From: Soehngenia sp035406565
GTDB lineage: Bacteria; Bacillota; Clostridia; Tissierellales; Tissierellaceae
Length of the DNA: 29,598 bases
Assembly: GCA_035406565.1 (NCBI GenBank)
Contig: DAONLG010000005.1
Coordinates: forward strand, 1 to 29,598
Direction: 5' to 3'
Shown: positions 15,586 through 23,640 of the stretch, in pieces
Position numbering within the stretch: position 1 is the stretch's first letter
Layout of the letters: every line of letters begins with the position of its first letter
The notes under the pieces: generated by a model
The model's input: only the letters and a program-made list of their open reading frames with translations
Database searches by the model: none
Told to the model about the DNA's origin: nothing
Program-made: the position numbers and the translations under genes

Positions 15586-16641
15586 CTATTTTAAGTAAAT
15601 CAGTGCTTCATTACCTATATGTAAAAAAAGATTTTCTTTTAAATTAATTTTTTCGAAACTCTTTTTATCAACTTTTAAAGAGATGACTTCTCCTTGGCTG
15701 TAAGACACATTTTTTACTAATAAATCAAAATGATTTATGGATTCTATGATATCCGCTATTATTATTTCTACTACTATGTCCCCGTTTGAAAGCGGACTAT
15801 TGTTTATCACCATCGCATTGTCTTTAAGCGCAATAAAAGAAAATTCATTTTCTAATTTAGCTCCCATTTTAGCTGATATTCCCCATTTAGCGGCTTTTAT
15901 AGTGTCGTTAGCTAAATACTGAAGTTCAGATATATTATCATAACCCAATAATTTTGATACATTATAGTATTTCGGGTTATTAAATACTTCTTTAGTGTTT
16001 CCTTCTAGCACTACCTTGCCCTCATCTATAACTGTCATGTAATCACAAAATTTGTATACCTCTTCTCTATTATGTGTTACCAGTATCACTTCTTTATTGT
16101 ATGTCTTTAATAATTCAAATAATTCTACTTCCAGTTTTTCTTTTAAGTGAAAATCTAGTGCGGAAAATGGTTCATCTAATATTAGAATGTCAGGATTCTT
16201 AATTATCGCTCTAGCCAATGCTACTCTCTGCTGTTGGCCGCCAGAGAGTTGTCTGGGATACTTTTTTTCTAAGCCCTCTAGTTTGAAAAGCTCAATTATC
16301 TCATCTAGTTTTAGTTTCATGTCTTCTTTTTTTCTGTTAAGTGATATTTCTATGTTTTCCTCTACATTTAGATGAGGAAATAAAGCGTAATTCTGAAATA
16401 GATATCCGATGTTTCTCTTTTGAGGTTTGATGTTTATCTTCATTTCTGAATCAAATAGAACTTTATCGTTTAGTAAAATCCTGCCCTCGTCAGGCTCGAT
16501 TATCCCAGCAATGCATTTCAATGTCATGCTTTTCCCACTGCCAGATGCTCCAAAAATGCCTAAATGCAATCCTTCATTTTTAAATTTGATGTCAAGTGTA
16601 AACCCTTTTACTTTTTTTCTTATATCAACTTCTAATCCCAT
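15586..16641 (-). CDS. modC: Molybdate ABC transporter ATP-binding protein ModC
   Basis: ATPase driving molybdate or tungstate import. The 351 residues comprise an ATPase domain with Walker A GASGSGKS (31-38), the Q-loop YLFQNYALFPHL, signature QLSGGQQQRVALARA (131-145), Walker B ILILDEPFSALD and the H-loop LVTHNREE, then a C-terminal TOBE/Mop-like anion-binding region (about 280-350; GDIVVEIIIADIIESINHFDLLV). It begins 1 nt after modB. RBS AAGGAC. Neighbouring ModA supports the molybdate assignment; discrimination from tungstate is not possible from sequence alone. Confidence 0.92.
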   Translation of the reverse strand: MGLEVDIRKKVKGFTLDIKFKNEGLHLGIFGASGSGKSMTLKCIAGIIEPDEGRILLNDKVLFDSEMKINIKPQKRNIGYLFQNYALFPHLNVEENIEISLNRKKEDMKLKLDEIIELFKLEGLEKKYPRQLSGGQQQRVALARAIIKNPDILILDEPFSALDFHLKEKLEVELFELLKTYNKEVILVTHNREEVYKFCDYMTVIDEGKVVLEGNTKEVFNNPKYYNVSKLLGYDNISELQYLANDTIKAAKWGISAKMGAKLENEFSFIALKDNAMVINNSPLSNGDIVVEIIIADIIESINHFDLLVKNVSYSQGEVISLKVDKKSFEKINLKENLFLHIGNEALIYLK

Positions 16642-16642
16642 G

Positions 16643-17314
16643 CTATTTGTCCTTTACTATTGGTTTTCTTCCAAAATAATTCATCAGCAATATCACCACA
16701 AAAGATATTGCAAGTACCACTATCACATAATACGCTGCTTGTTTCATGTTGCCTGCAGCTACTTCTGAATATATAGCAAGCGGAAGTGTGCGAGTTTTAT
16801 TTTCAATATTACCTGCAATCATTGCAGTAGCACCAAATTCTCCTAATGCCCTTGCAAATGACAAAATAGCACCCCCTAAAATGCCTGGTGATGCTAAAGG
16901 TAGTATTATCTTAAAAAATATCTTTGTTTCCGGCATTCCAAGAGTTCTTGCTGCCATTATCAAATTTTCATCAATTTGTTCAAAAGCACCAATTGCTGTT
17001 CTATACATTAGTGGAAAGGCTATCACAAATGCTGCTATTACTGTTGCTTGCCATGAAAATACAATTCTAACTCCCATAAATTCGAGTAGAAATCTTCCAA
17101 TAGGCCTTTTTACTCCAAATATCAAGAGAAGTAAAAACCCAATAACTGTAGGAGGAAGCACTAGTGGGATAGTAAATACAGTGTCTAAAACCGCCTTAAT
17201 CCTTTCGCTTTTAATATTCATGACCAGCTTAGCTGCAAAGACTCCAAATATAAATGTAAAAATAGTAGCTACACAAGCTGTCTTTAAAGATATAAATATA
17301 GGTGAAATCTCCAT
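16643..17314 (-). CDS. modB: Molybdate ABC transporter permease ModB
   Basis: Membrane channel of the molybdate importer. The 223 residues form five to six helices, with the family segment LPPTVIGFLLLLIFG and the EAA-type loop IMAARTLGMPETKIFFKIILPLASPGILGGAILSFARALGEFGATAMIAGNIENKTRTLPLAIY, which is diagnostic of ModB. The start ATG follows ATAGGAGAATAAAC. Ten nt separate it from modA and one from modC. Confidence 0.93.
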   Translation of the reverse strand: MEISPIFISLKTACVATIFTFIFGVFAAKLVMNIKSERIKAVLDTVFTIPLVLPPTVIGFLLLLIFGVKRPIGRFLLEFMGVRIVFSWQATVIAAFVIAFPLMYRTAIGAFEQIDENLIMAARTLGMPETKIFFKIILPLASPGILGGAILSFARALGEFGATAMIAGNIENKTRTLPLAIYSEVAAGNMKQAAYYVIVVLAISFVVILLMNYFGRKPIVKDK

Positions 17315-17324
17315 GTTTATTCTC

Positions 17325-18098
17325 CTATTTTATTGGTGTAAAACCATATTCACTAAAAATTTCATGTGCTTTCTCCGAGTTTAAAAACTCTATAAATTTT
17401 TTTGCATTCTCTATATTTTCTGAGCTCTTTAAGATACCTACTGGATATATAACTTTGCTTACCATGTTTTCATCAGCCTCGAGAACTATCTTTACTTCAT
17501 CAGTAGAATAAGCATCAGTGGAGTAAACTATCCCACAATCAGCACTCTTTTCCTTAACCCAATTTAGCACTTCTGAAACATTTGAGCCTAAACTTAATTT
17601 GTTTTGTACTTTATCCCAGAGATTTAAATTTGTGAGAAGTTCTTTAGCATATTGTCCTGCTGGAACGCTATCAGGATCTCCGATTGCTATTTTATCTGCT
17701 TTAAGTAAGTCTTCAAAATCAGATATCAATATGTCACTATCTCTAGGAGTTATGACAACGACTTTGTTTTCCAACAAATTTTTTATGGAATCTTTAATTA
17801 TGTATCCTTCTTCGTTTAGCTCATCCATTTGTTTTGAGGCCGCTGATACAAATACATCTACGGGAGCTCCTTCTTTTATCTGTTGTTGAAGTTTCCCGGA
17901 ACTATCGTAAGTAGCCTCTATAATAAAGTTGGGATTCTCTTTTTCAAACTCAGGGATTAGCTTTTCATCAAATACATTTTTAAGGCTTGCGGCTGCGGCT
18001 ATCATAATTTTTGTATCTGGATTTTTTTCAGTCGAACACCCAGATAAAAAAATCATAGAAATGCTAATAATTAAAAGAACAGGAACTATTTTTTTCAT
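17325..18098 (-). CDS. modA: Molybdate-binding lipoprotein ModA
   Basis: Extracytoplasmic molybdate receptor. Signal peptide with lipobox LSGC (Cys21). The mature part has the ModA pattern: IMIAAAASLKNVFDE, ATYDSSGKLQQQIKEGAPVDVFVSAASKQMDEL, then the hinge GDPDSVPAGQYAKELL and GIVYSTDAY. The oxyanion-binding serines (ASL, SSGKL) are present. 257 residues, normal length. First gene of modABC; the three are nearly contiguous. The 159-nt upstream gap has neither a clear ModE box nor a molybdenum cofactor riboswitch that I can recognise. Confidence 0.93.
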   Translation of the reverse strand: MKKIVPVLLIISISMIFLSGCSTEKNPDTKIMIAAAASLKNVFDEKLIPEFEKENPNFIIEATYDSSGKLQQQIKEGAPVDVFVSAASKQMDELNEEGYIIKDSIKNLLENKVVVITPRDSDILISDFEDLLKADKIAIGDPDSVPAGQYAKELLTNLNLWDKVQNKLSLGSNVSEVLNWVKEKSADCGIVYSTDAYSTDEVKIVLEADENMVSKVIYPVGILKSSENIENAKKFIEFLNSEKAHEIFSEYGFTPIK

Positions 18099-18240
18099 AA
18101 ATACCCTCCATTAAAAATATTTTGCTGTATAAAATCAAAGACAAATACTTAATATGTTCATAAGTAAATTCTTAAATTATTTATTTGTTTGATGGCTTGT
18201 ACATATATATGAAAACGATATTTAAACTGTGCTAAAAGTC

Positions 18241-18264
18241 TGAGTATCTTTAAACATCTACTCA
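18241..18264 (-). terminator. Weak hairpin at the end of the PII-like gene
   Basis: TGAGTA/TACTCA arms (18259-18264 and 18241-18246) form a 6-bp stem that includes the stop codon region, followed on the minus strand by GACTTTTAG. A weak terminator at best for the DUF1538-cob-PII operon. Confidence 0.3.
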
Positions 18265-18902
18265 TACAGGCCATAAGCATATTTAACATTTTGAACAAAT
18301 AGTATATCTTTTTCATCTAAGGTGTTTTTTATTGAATCAACTATTTTTTCAGTCATTTCAACCTTGCTGATTATAATTACTATTTCTTTTTCAGGTTCTA
18401 TCTCAATTGAGAAAACTCTGCTGGTTTCTTTGTCGCCAGCACCTCTTGCATTTATTATCGTACCACCTGTCGCGCCTCCAAGTTTAGCCATATTTATGAC
18501 ATCTTCAGCTTTCCCTTTTTCAACTATAGTGGTTATCATATCATACATAAAATCTCCCCCACTTTGATTTTTTGTGTTTTCTAATGATGACTCATCATTT
18601 AAATTAATCAACCTTGAAGTTGGCAAAACAAATGCTATCCCATGATTCAATCTATCAAAATGATATTCATTGTTTAAAGATTTTAATAAATCTAAAGTGT
18701 CATTTTGATGAATTAAAGCAAATATTATTTCTTTTTTTATATCTGTTATTCCCAAAAATTCCAATATCTTTGCATCCACACTTCCTCTGCCCATCACTAT
18801 TGATATGTGTTTAGCACCTTGTTTTTTACAGTGTCTAGCGACTTTTGATCCTAATCCATGGTTTATGATGACACAAATTAAGTTGTAATTTTTTGAATCC
18901 AT
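18258..18902 (-). CDS. Tandem PII-like (GlnB-family) regulatory protein
   Basis: Cytoplasmic protein of 214 residues with two PII-like ferredoxin folds in tandem. Domain 1, about 7-98: LICVIINHGLGSKVARHCKKQGAKHISIVMGRG...IAFVLPTSRLI. Domain 2, about 119-213: MITTIVEKGKAEDVINMAKLGGATGGTIINARGAGDKE...EPEKEIVIIISKVEMTEKIVDSI. Domain 2 keeps the GGATGGTIINARG nucleotide-loop region of PII-like proteins, but the uridylylation tyrosine loop of classical GlnB is absent. Such proteins bind nucleotides or small ligands and gate a partner membrane protein; here the candidate partner is the DUF1538 protein encoded first in the same operon. RBS AAGGAGTG. Fold call is firm, ligand and partner are inference. 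Confidence 0.82.
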   Translation of the reverse strand: MDSKNYNLICVIINHGLGSKVARHCKKQGAKHISIVMGRGSVDAKILEFLGITDIKKEIIFALIHQNDTLDLLKSLNNEYHFDRLNHGIAFVLPTSRLINLNDESSLENTKNQSGGDFMYDMITTIVEKGKAEDVINMAKLGGATGGTIINARGAGDKETSRVFSIEIEPEKEIVIIISKVEMTEKIVDSIKNTLDEKDILFVQNVKYAYGLYE

Positions 18903-18935
18903 TTATTTCACTCCTTAAATTCATAAAGACAGTGA

Positions 18936-19184
18936 TTATTTGTTTGAATACACTTTCTCTATCAATTTGTTATTTATATAGTCATACCCTGCTACTTTAT
19001 GTGGAACTAAGCAATTCGAACAGTCTTTAATTCCATTATTTATTATGTATTTTCCTCCACATTCATCTAACAAATAAAGTGGGCAATAGCAAAACATGCA
19101 ATTGAATTCGTCAGCATTTTCTACCTTGTGACATGGAAAATACTCACATGCCAAATTTCTATAAAATCTAAATGAATTTTCCAT
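18936..19184 (-). CDS. Cysteine-rich small domain protein of cobalamin operons
   Basis: An 82-residue protein with eleven cysteines in the pattern ACEYFPCH...FNCMFCYCPLYLLDECGGKY...GIKDCSNCLVPHKVAGYDYI, which I recognise as the cysteine-rich small domain family (zf-like, PF04071). Members are often beside or fused to cobalamin synthesis genes and probably bind a metal, perhaps Zn, Co or an iron-sulfur cluster; function is not settled. It sits 14 nt after cobD and before the PII-like gene, with GGAGG before the ATG. Confidence 0.85.
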   Translation of the reverse strand: MENSFRFYRNLACEYFPCHKVENADEFNCMFCYCPLYLLDECGGKYIINNGIKDCSNCLVPHKVAGYDYINNKLIEKVYSNK

Positions 19185-19198
19185 ATTTTACCTCCATA

Positions 19199-20248
19199 TT
19201 ATATTTTATCGAGCTCTTTAAATATATCTAAGATAATACTATTATCCTGATGGCTTTTTATAGCTATTCTTATATGATTTTTCCCAAGGCTAATAAAACT
19301 AGAACAAGTCCTAATCAAAATGCCTCTATTTAGAAAAAACTTAAGTGCATATTCTTCGTCCACATTTAATAGTCTTATCAAAATAAAATTTGCATCTGTA
19401 TCATATGCTGCTATATTTGATAATTTCCTTAACTCATTTAAAAGAAATTTTCTTTCATTTTTGATGTATTCCTTGCTCTTTAGGATGTATTCTTCATCTG
19501 TAAATAGGTATTTAGCAAATGACTCTGCTATCCCATTTACGCTCCAAGGCATCATGATATCATTAACTCTATCAACTAATTCTACGGAGCTTGCTCCATA
19601 CCCCAATCTCAATCCAGGTAAAGCAAAGAATTTAGTGGCAGCTCTTAAAATACAAATATTCGAGTATTTATTTTGTTTGAATAATTCGATGCTGTCATAA
19701 TCTGTTGAAGAAAACTCAAAAAATGCTTCGTCTAGCAATAAAATTGCATCATTACTCCTGACTACATCATAAATGTCCATTAGAGTATTTTTGTCTATTC
19801 TAAGCCCTGTTGGGTTGTTGGGATTGCCCAATATCAACAAATCATTTGGTTGAATTGCTCTTTCTAGATCTTCTACATTGATATTGAAATTTTCATCAAA
19901 TTTTAATCTGACTATCTCTTTATTATGAACCTTAGCTCTTTTTTCGTATTCGGAAAATGATGGTGTAAAAACAATAACTCTTTTTACAATCATAGTAAAG
20001 CTATCTATTATCTCAACTGCACCATTTCCAACAATCACATTCTCTTTATCACAGTTCAAATAAATCGATACATCTTTCTTTAGCTCTCTGTATTTTATAT
20101 CTGGATATCTAGTTAAATTATTAATGTCTCCCTTAATTTTGCTTTCTATGAGAGGTGGTATTCCTAGTGGATTGATGTTGCTGCTGAAGTCTATTAATTT
20201 TTCTTTTGAATATATTTGATATGTTTCAATATCCGCACCATGTTCCAT
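19199..20248 (-). CDS. cobD: Threonine-phosphate decarboxylase CobD (histidinol-phosphate aminotransferase-like)
   Basis: PLP enzyme decarboxylating L-threonine O-3-phosphate to (R)-1-amino-2-propanol O-2-phosphate, the linker of the nucleotide loop of B12. Typical CobD opening (HGADIETY...LIDFSSNINPLGIP), GNGAVEII, the substrate loop LGNPNNPTGLRI, DEAFFEFS and the PLP lysine K206 in RAATKFFALPGLRLGYG. 349 residues, normal. Its start overlaps the cbiB stop (TAATG), so translation is coupled. The product is used by CbiB, encoded next to it. HisC is the main alternative, but the opening and context favour CobD. Confidence 0.9.
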   Translation of the reverse strand: MEHGADIETYQIYSKEKLIDFSSNINPLGIPPLIESKIKGDINNLTRYPDIKYRELKKDVSIYLNCDKENVIVGNGAVEIIDSFTMIVKRVIVFTPSFSEYEKRAKVHNKEIVRLKFDENFNINVEDLERAIQPNDLLILGNPNNPTGLRIDKNTLMDIYDVVRSNDAILLLDEAFFEFSSTDYDSIELFKQNKYSNICILRAATKFFALPGLRLGYGASSVELVDRVNDIMMPWSVNGIAESFAKYLFTDEEYILKSKEYIKNERKFLLNELRKLSNIAAYDTDANFILIRLLNVDEEYALKFFLNRGILIRTCSSFISLGKNHIRIAIKSHQDNSIILDIFKELDKI

Positions 20249-21189
20249 TATATCACCTGCGATAATAAAATAATTAAATAATATATTATAATGTTCAAAG
20301 TTAATGTCCTATATAAGATATCTACTGTAGAGAGAATGTCTTCTTTGGACAATGCCCTATAGCTATCACCAATTGTAGGTTTTATTACGAGTTCGCCATT
20401 GTAAAAGTTGCTCCCACCTAGTTGTATACCAAGTAAACCAGCTACAGCTCCTTCAGGATATGCACAATTAGGGCTTTTGTGATTCTTTCTGTCTCTGATC
20501 ATTATTTTAAATCCCCTTTTAACATCGTATTTACCAATCGAACTCATGCACATTAGTATTCCAGTCAACCTAGCTGGAATGAAATTAAATAAATCATCTG
20601 TTTTAGCAGGAAAAAATCCTAAATCTCTATATTTTTCGTTTTTATACCCAAGCATAGAATCCATAGTATTTACAAATTTATAAACCATTCCAAAAGGAGT
20701 GCCAAATATCATGATGAAAAAAAGGGGAGCTATTACTCCATCGGAAGTGTTCTCTGCAACTGTCTCAACAGTAGCTCTTAAAATCTCTAGCTCACTCAAA
20801 TTTACAGTATCTCTTCCAACTATAAAAGATAATCTATATCTTGCTTCTTTTAAACTAATATTCAATGCATCGTAAATTTTTTTAGCTTCATCACTCAAAC
20901 ATCTGCCAGCGACAGAACTATAAATCAAATAAATGTTTATCAGTCTATGTAATATTGGTAAATTATGAGTAATTTTTAAAATATAAAATGGAACTAAAAA
21001 ACCCATTGATAAGTTTAAAGCTACCACAACTAAACCACAAATTCTCAATCCAACTGGGCTATTTACTTTTCTTCTTATGATTTTTTCTTCTCTGTTTATT
21101 AATTTTCCCATGATTCTTATAGGGTGCAAAGCATACTGTGGATCTCCTATTAAGTAATCTATTATAACAGCTATCAATATATCAATCAT
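20248..21189 (-). CDS. cbiB: Adenosylcobinamide-phosphate synthase CbiB/CobD
   Basis: Membrane enzyme joining adenosylcobyric acid to the aminopropanol (phosphate) made by the neighbouring decarboxylase. 313 residues, several helices. Family motifs are all visible: DYLIGDPQYALHPIRIMG, VGRDT, ATVETVAENTSDGVIAPLFF, NTMDSMLGYKNEKYRDLG, PARLTG and DRKNHKSPNCAYPEGAVAGLLGIQLGG. Overlaps cobQ by 8 nt and cobD by 1 nt. Complete. Confidence 0.93.
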   Translation of the reverse strand: MIDILIAVIIDYLIGDPQYALHPIRIMGKLINREEKIIRRKVNSPVGLRICGLVVVALNLSMGFLVPFYILKITHNLPILHRLINIYLIYSSVAGRCLSDEAKKIYDALNISLKEARYRLSFIVGRDTVNLSELEILRATVETVAENTSDGVIAPLFFIMIFGTPFGMVYKFVNTMDSMLGYKNEKYRDLGFFPAKTDDLFNFIPARLTGILMCMSSIGKYDVKRGFKIMIRDRKNHKSPNCAYPEGAVAGLLGIQLGGSNFYNGELVIKPTIGDSYRALSKEDILSTVDILYRTLTLNIIIYYLIILLSQVI

Positions 21190-22042
21190 TTTTTATCCCC
21201 AAAATATTATAAATGTAATTAAGGTCAATATTGTCTCTTAATATTTTGGCAAATCTGTCAATCTCTAAATCGATATCCTCAGTATTTTGTTTTATTACAT
21301 TGCATTTTTTATCGTATTCAGTTAAACTATCCTCATCTTCAAGTTCCAAGTGAGTGTATGGCACAACGCCAATCACTGGTATATCAACTAGTTCTTCAAT
21401 CATTTTAAGTCCGGGTTTTAAAAGTGTAATATCCCCCCTAAATTTGTTAATCAGTATCCCTTTAATTCTCTTTCTTTGCGACTCATCTAAGAGCATCACT
21501 GTGCCGTATATCGATGCAAAAACTCCTCCCCTATCTATGTCTGCAACTAGTAGTACTGGTGAATTTGTCATTTCGGCAAGACCCATATTTACGAAATCAT
21601 CATCGTTTAAATTAATTTCAGCAGGCGAGCCTGCTCCTTCAATGACAACTATATCATTTTCTCTTTCTATGTCCTTAAAAATTTCAAATACCATCTTGCC
21701 TAAGTCTTTTTTATGTTTAAAGTATTCTGCTGCTTCTAAATCAGTTTTATCTACCCCTTTTATTACAACTCTTGAGCCACTTTCTGAATTTGGTATAAGC
21801 AGTATAGGGTTCATATTTGGATTAGGATTTATTTTCGAAGCGATGGCCTGAAGATGCTGTGCTGTGCTTATCTTAAGACCATCTTCTGTAAGAGCATATT
21901 TATTTGACATGTTTTGAGACTTGAATGGATGCACTTTATATCCATCTTGTTGAAAAATTCTCAATAATCCTGTGCATATTATACTTTTGCCTACTGATGA
22001 AGCAGTCCCCTGTATCATAATACTTGTCACTCTAACACCCAC
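21182..22042 (-). CDS. cobQ: Cobyric acid synthase lacking the glutamine amidotransferase domain
   Basis: Related to CobQ/CbiP, which amidates four side chains of adenosylcobyrinic a,c-diamide using ATP and glutamine. Residues about 7-235 are the ATP-binding synthetase domain with the P-loop QGTASSVGKS, KSQNMSNKYALTEDG, the catalytic region VVIEGAGSPAEINL and ADIDRGGVFASIYGT. After PYTHLELEDEDSL (to 240) a short linker leads to DIDLEIDRFAKILRDNIDLNYIYNILGI, which resembles the extreme C-terminal tail of full-length CobQ. The whole GATase domain with its Cys and His-Glu residues (about 200 residues) is missing, in frame and without a remnant. Total 286 residues against about 490-510. Start GTG 22042; ATG 22018 is an alternative. 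May use free ammonia or a separate glutaminase; inference. Confidence 0.85.
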   Translation of the reverse strand: MGVRVTSIMIQGTASSVGKSIICTGLLRIFQQDGYKVHPFKSQNMSNKYALTEDGLKISTAQHLQAIASKINPNPNMNPILLIPNSESGSRVVIKGVDKTDLEAAEYFKHKKDLGKMVFEIFKDIERENDIVVIEGAGSPAEINLNDDDFVNMGLAEMTNSPVLLVADIDRGGVFASIYGTVMLLDESQRKRIKGILINKFRGDITLLKPGLKMIEELVDIPVIGVVPYTHLELEDEDSLTEYDKKCNVIKQNTEDIDLEIDRFAKILRDNIDLNYIYNILGIKND

Positions 22043-22061
22043 TTCTTATAGATTTTAATTG

Positions 22062-23528
22062 TTATTTAGATTTAAATTTATAGATCAAGCCTAATAACTG
22101 TAAAGTTATTATAGGAGTCATTGCCACAAGCGCTATTACACCAAATCCGTCTATTAAAACATTAGCTCCCTCTACTGCCTCTGCTGCTCCTTGAGTAAAA
22201 GACAGTATAAATGTAGCCGTCATAGGTCCTGATGCAACTCCTCCGGAATCAAATGCTATTCCTACAAATAATTCTGGAACAATAAACGATAGCACTAAAG
22301 CTATTATATAACCCGGCAGCAAAAAATGCCACAGTTTTACAGAAGGGACTAAAACCCTAACTATCGAAAATCCAACCGAAAATGCCACTCCTATTGCTAA
22401 AGAAAATAGAACTGTTTTCTTTTTTATATGGCCACTTGTCACATCTTCTATTTGATGAGTTAATACATAAACTGCTGGTTCTGCAATTATTGTTACCATT
22501 CCTAATATCATGGCGATTAAAAAAATATAAATTTTGTTATCTAAAACAGCAAGTTCATACCCTATCATTGCCCCAACTTCCATAAATCCTGCATTTACAC
22601 CAATAAGAAATATGACTAATCCTATGAAAGTAAATAATATGCCAAATAATATTTTTCTTTTCTTTGTCTTCGATAATTTAAATGCGAATTTATTACTGAT
22701 CAAAAAAATTATTAAAATAGGGGTCAAAGCCATCATAACCTCTATACTTACCGGAATAATCTGATTTATAAAAGGAGAGATTATTGAATCTGAAACTATC
22801 TTTACATTTTCTAAAGAGCCTGTAATCTCATCAGCATTTGTAATAATACTCATTATTAGAACTGGTATGATAGCTCCGGCAGATGCAATCCCCACAAGAC
22901 CAAAGCTATCGCTTTCATTTGAAATTCTATCTTTCTTTAAATTTGAAACTCCAGTCGCAAGAGCCAATATAAAAGGCACTGTCAACGCACCAGTTGTAGC
23001 ACCAGATGCATCAAAAGCTATTGCTAAAAACTCTTGAGATGAAAACAAAGACAATGCGAAAATAAGTGAATAAGCAATTAGCAGCATTTTTTTTAACGGA
23101 AAATTGTATACTATTCTCATCAAACCCAGGGAAATTAAAGTGGCAACCCCAAGTGATACAGCAACTACTAAAACATTGCTAGAAATCATTCCATTTGTAA
23201 CAGTGTTGACTTGATAAGATAGAATATGCAAATCAGGTTCTGCTACTGAAATAAAAAACCCAAGTATTAACCCAGCAAATATTACTACATAGACCTTATT
23301 GCTTTTTACTATACTATTGCCCATTATATTGCCAATAGGAGTTACTCCATTATCTACTCCAAATAAAAAAATGGTAAGCCCTACTGTAATAAGTGTGGAG
23401 CCTATCAAAAATCTAATCATCATTATGTTTTCTATAGGAGTCAATGTGAAATTTAATATGATTACCAATACTGTTATTGGCAATACTGAAAAAATTACTT
23501 CTTTTAATTTTGTAAGTATTACCTCCAA
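22062..23528 (-). CDS. DUF1538 family membrane protein (duplicated halves)
   Basis: Integral membrane protein of 488 residues, about 12 helices, probably a transporter or channel of unknown substrate. The two halves repeat: FLFGVDNGVTPIGNIMG (54-70) with FLIGVNAGFMEVGAMIG (307-323); VAEPDLHILSYQV (96-108) with IAEPAVYVLTHQI (348-360); IAFDASGATTGALTVPFIL (170-188) with IAFDSGGVASGPMTATFIL (424-442). These are DUF1538 hallmarks. Starts with TTG 23528 after AAGGTGTTTAA; the GGAGG inside the first codons makes the start less certain. It heads the operon with cobQ, cbiB, cobD, the Cys-rich protein and the PII-like protein. Confidence 0.82.
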   Translation of the reverse strand: MEVILTKLKEVIFSVLPITVLVIILNFTLTPIENIMMIRFLIGSTLITVGLTIFLFGVDNGVTPIGNIMGNSIVKSNKVYVVIFAGLILGFFISVAEPDLHILSYQVNTVTNGMISSNVLVVAVSLGVATLISLGLMRIVYNFPLKKMLLIAYSLIFALSLFSSQEFLAIAFDASGATTGALTVPFILALATGVSNLKKDRISNESDSFGLVGIASAGAIIPVLIMSIITNADEITGSLENVKIVSDSIISPFINQIIPVSIEVMMALTPILIIFLISNKFAFKLSKTKKRKILFGILFTFIGLVIFLIGVNAGFMEVGAMIGYELAVLDNKIYIFLIAMILGMVTIIAEPAVYVLTHQIEDVTSGHIKKKTVLFSLAIGVAFSVGFSIVRVLVPSVKLWHFLLPGYIIALVLSFIVPELFVGIAFDSGGVASGPMTATFILSFTQGAAEAVEGANVLIDGFGVIALVAMTPIITLQLLGLIYKFKSK

Positions 23529-23551
23529 TTAAACACCTTCTTTCAATATGA

Positions 23552-23610
23552 AATAAATGTACTTATTGATCTTCCCTTTATTAGGAATTAATCAAATAAG
23601 TACATTTATT
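23552..23610 (-). terminator. Long inverted repeat between the ABC importer and DUF1538 operons
   Basis: Arms AATAAATGTACTTAT (23552-23566) and ATAAGTACATTTATT (23596-23610) are perfect 15-bp complements, extended by ATTGAT/ATCAAAT with one bulge. It lies after the ABC ATPase gene and about 25 nt before the DUF1538 start. The trailing T-run is weak on the minus strand (ATTTCATATTG), so it could be a terminator or a regulatory hairpin/operator for the next operon. No cobalamin riboswitch is seen in this gap. Confidence 0.5.
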
Positions 23611-23640
23611 CCTTACCCCATTCTTCAGTTATTATAAACA

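Noticed and set aside
16746..17384. Long open frame on the plus strand opposite modB
   Set aside because: The minus frame has clear ModB motifs, operon spacing and ribosome sites; the plus frame has no family motif and is a mirror of a hydrophobic gene.
18099..18257. ModE operator or molybdenum cofactor riboswitch before modA
   Set aside because: There is a CATATATATG stretch near CGTTTT, but the spaced inverted pair of a ModE box is absent and no Moco riboswitch core is recognisable. The AT-rich match is likely chance.
21354..21851. Long plus-strand frame opposite cobQ, considered as a hidden GATase
   Set aside because: It is antisense to the CobQ synthetase domain and shows no Cys/His-Glu amidotransferase motif; composition is that of a shadow frame.
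23529..23640. Cobalamin riboswitch before the DUF1538/cob operon
   Set aside because: No B12 box (GCCACTG-like) in either orientation and the gap is only 112 nt, too short for the full element.
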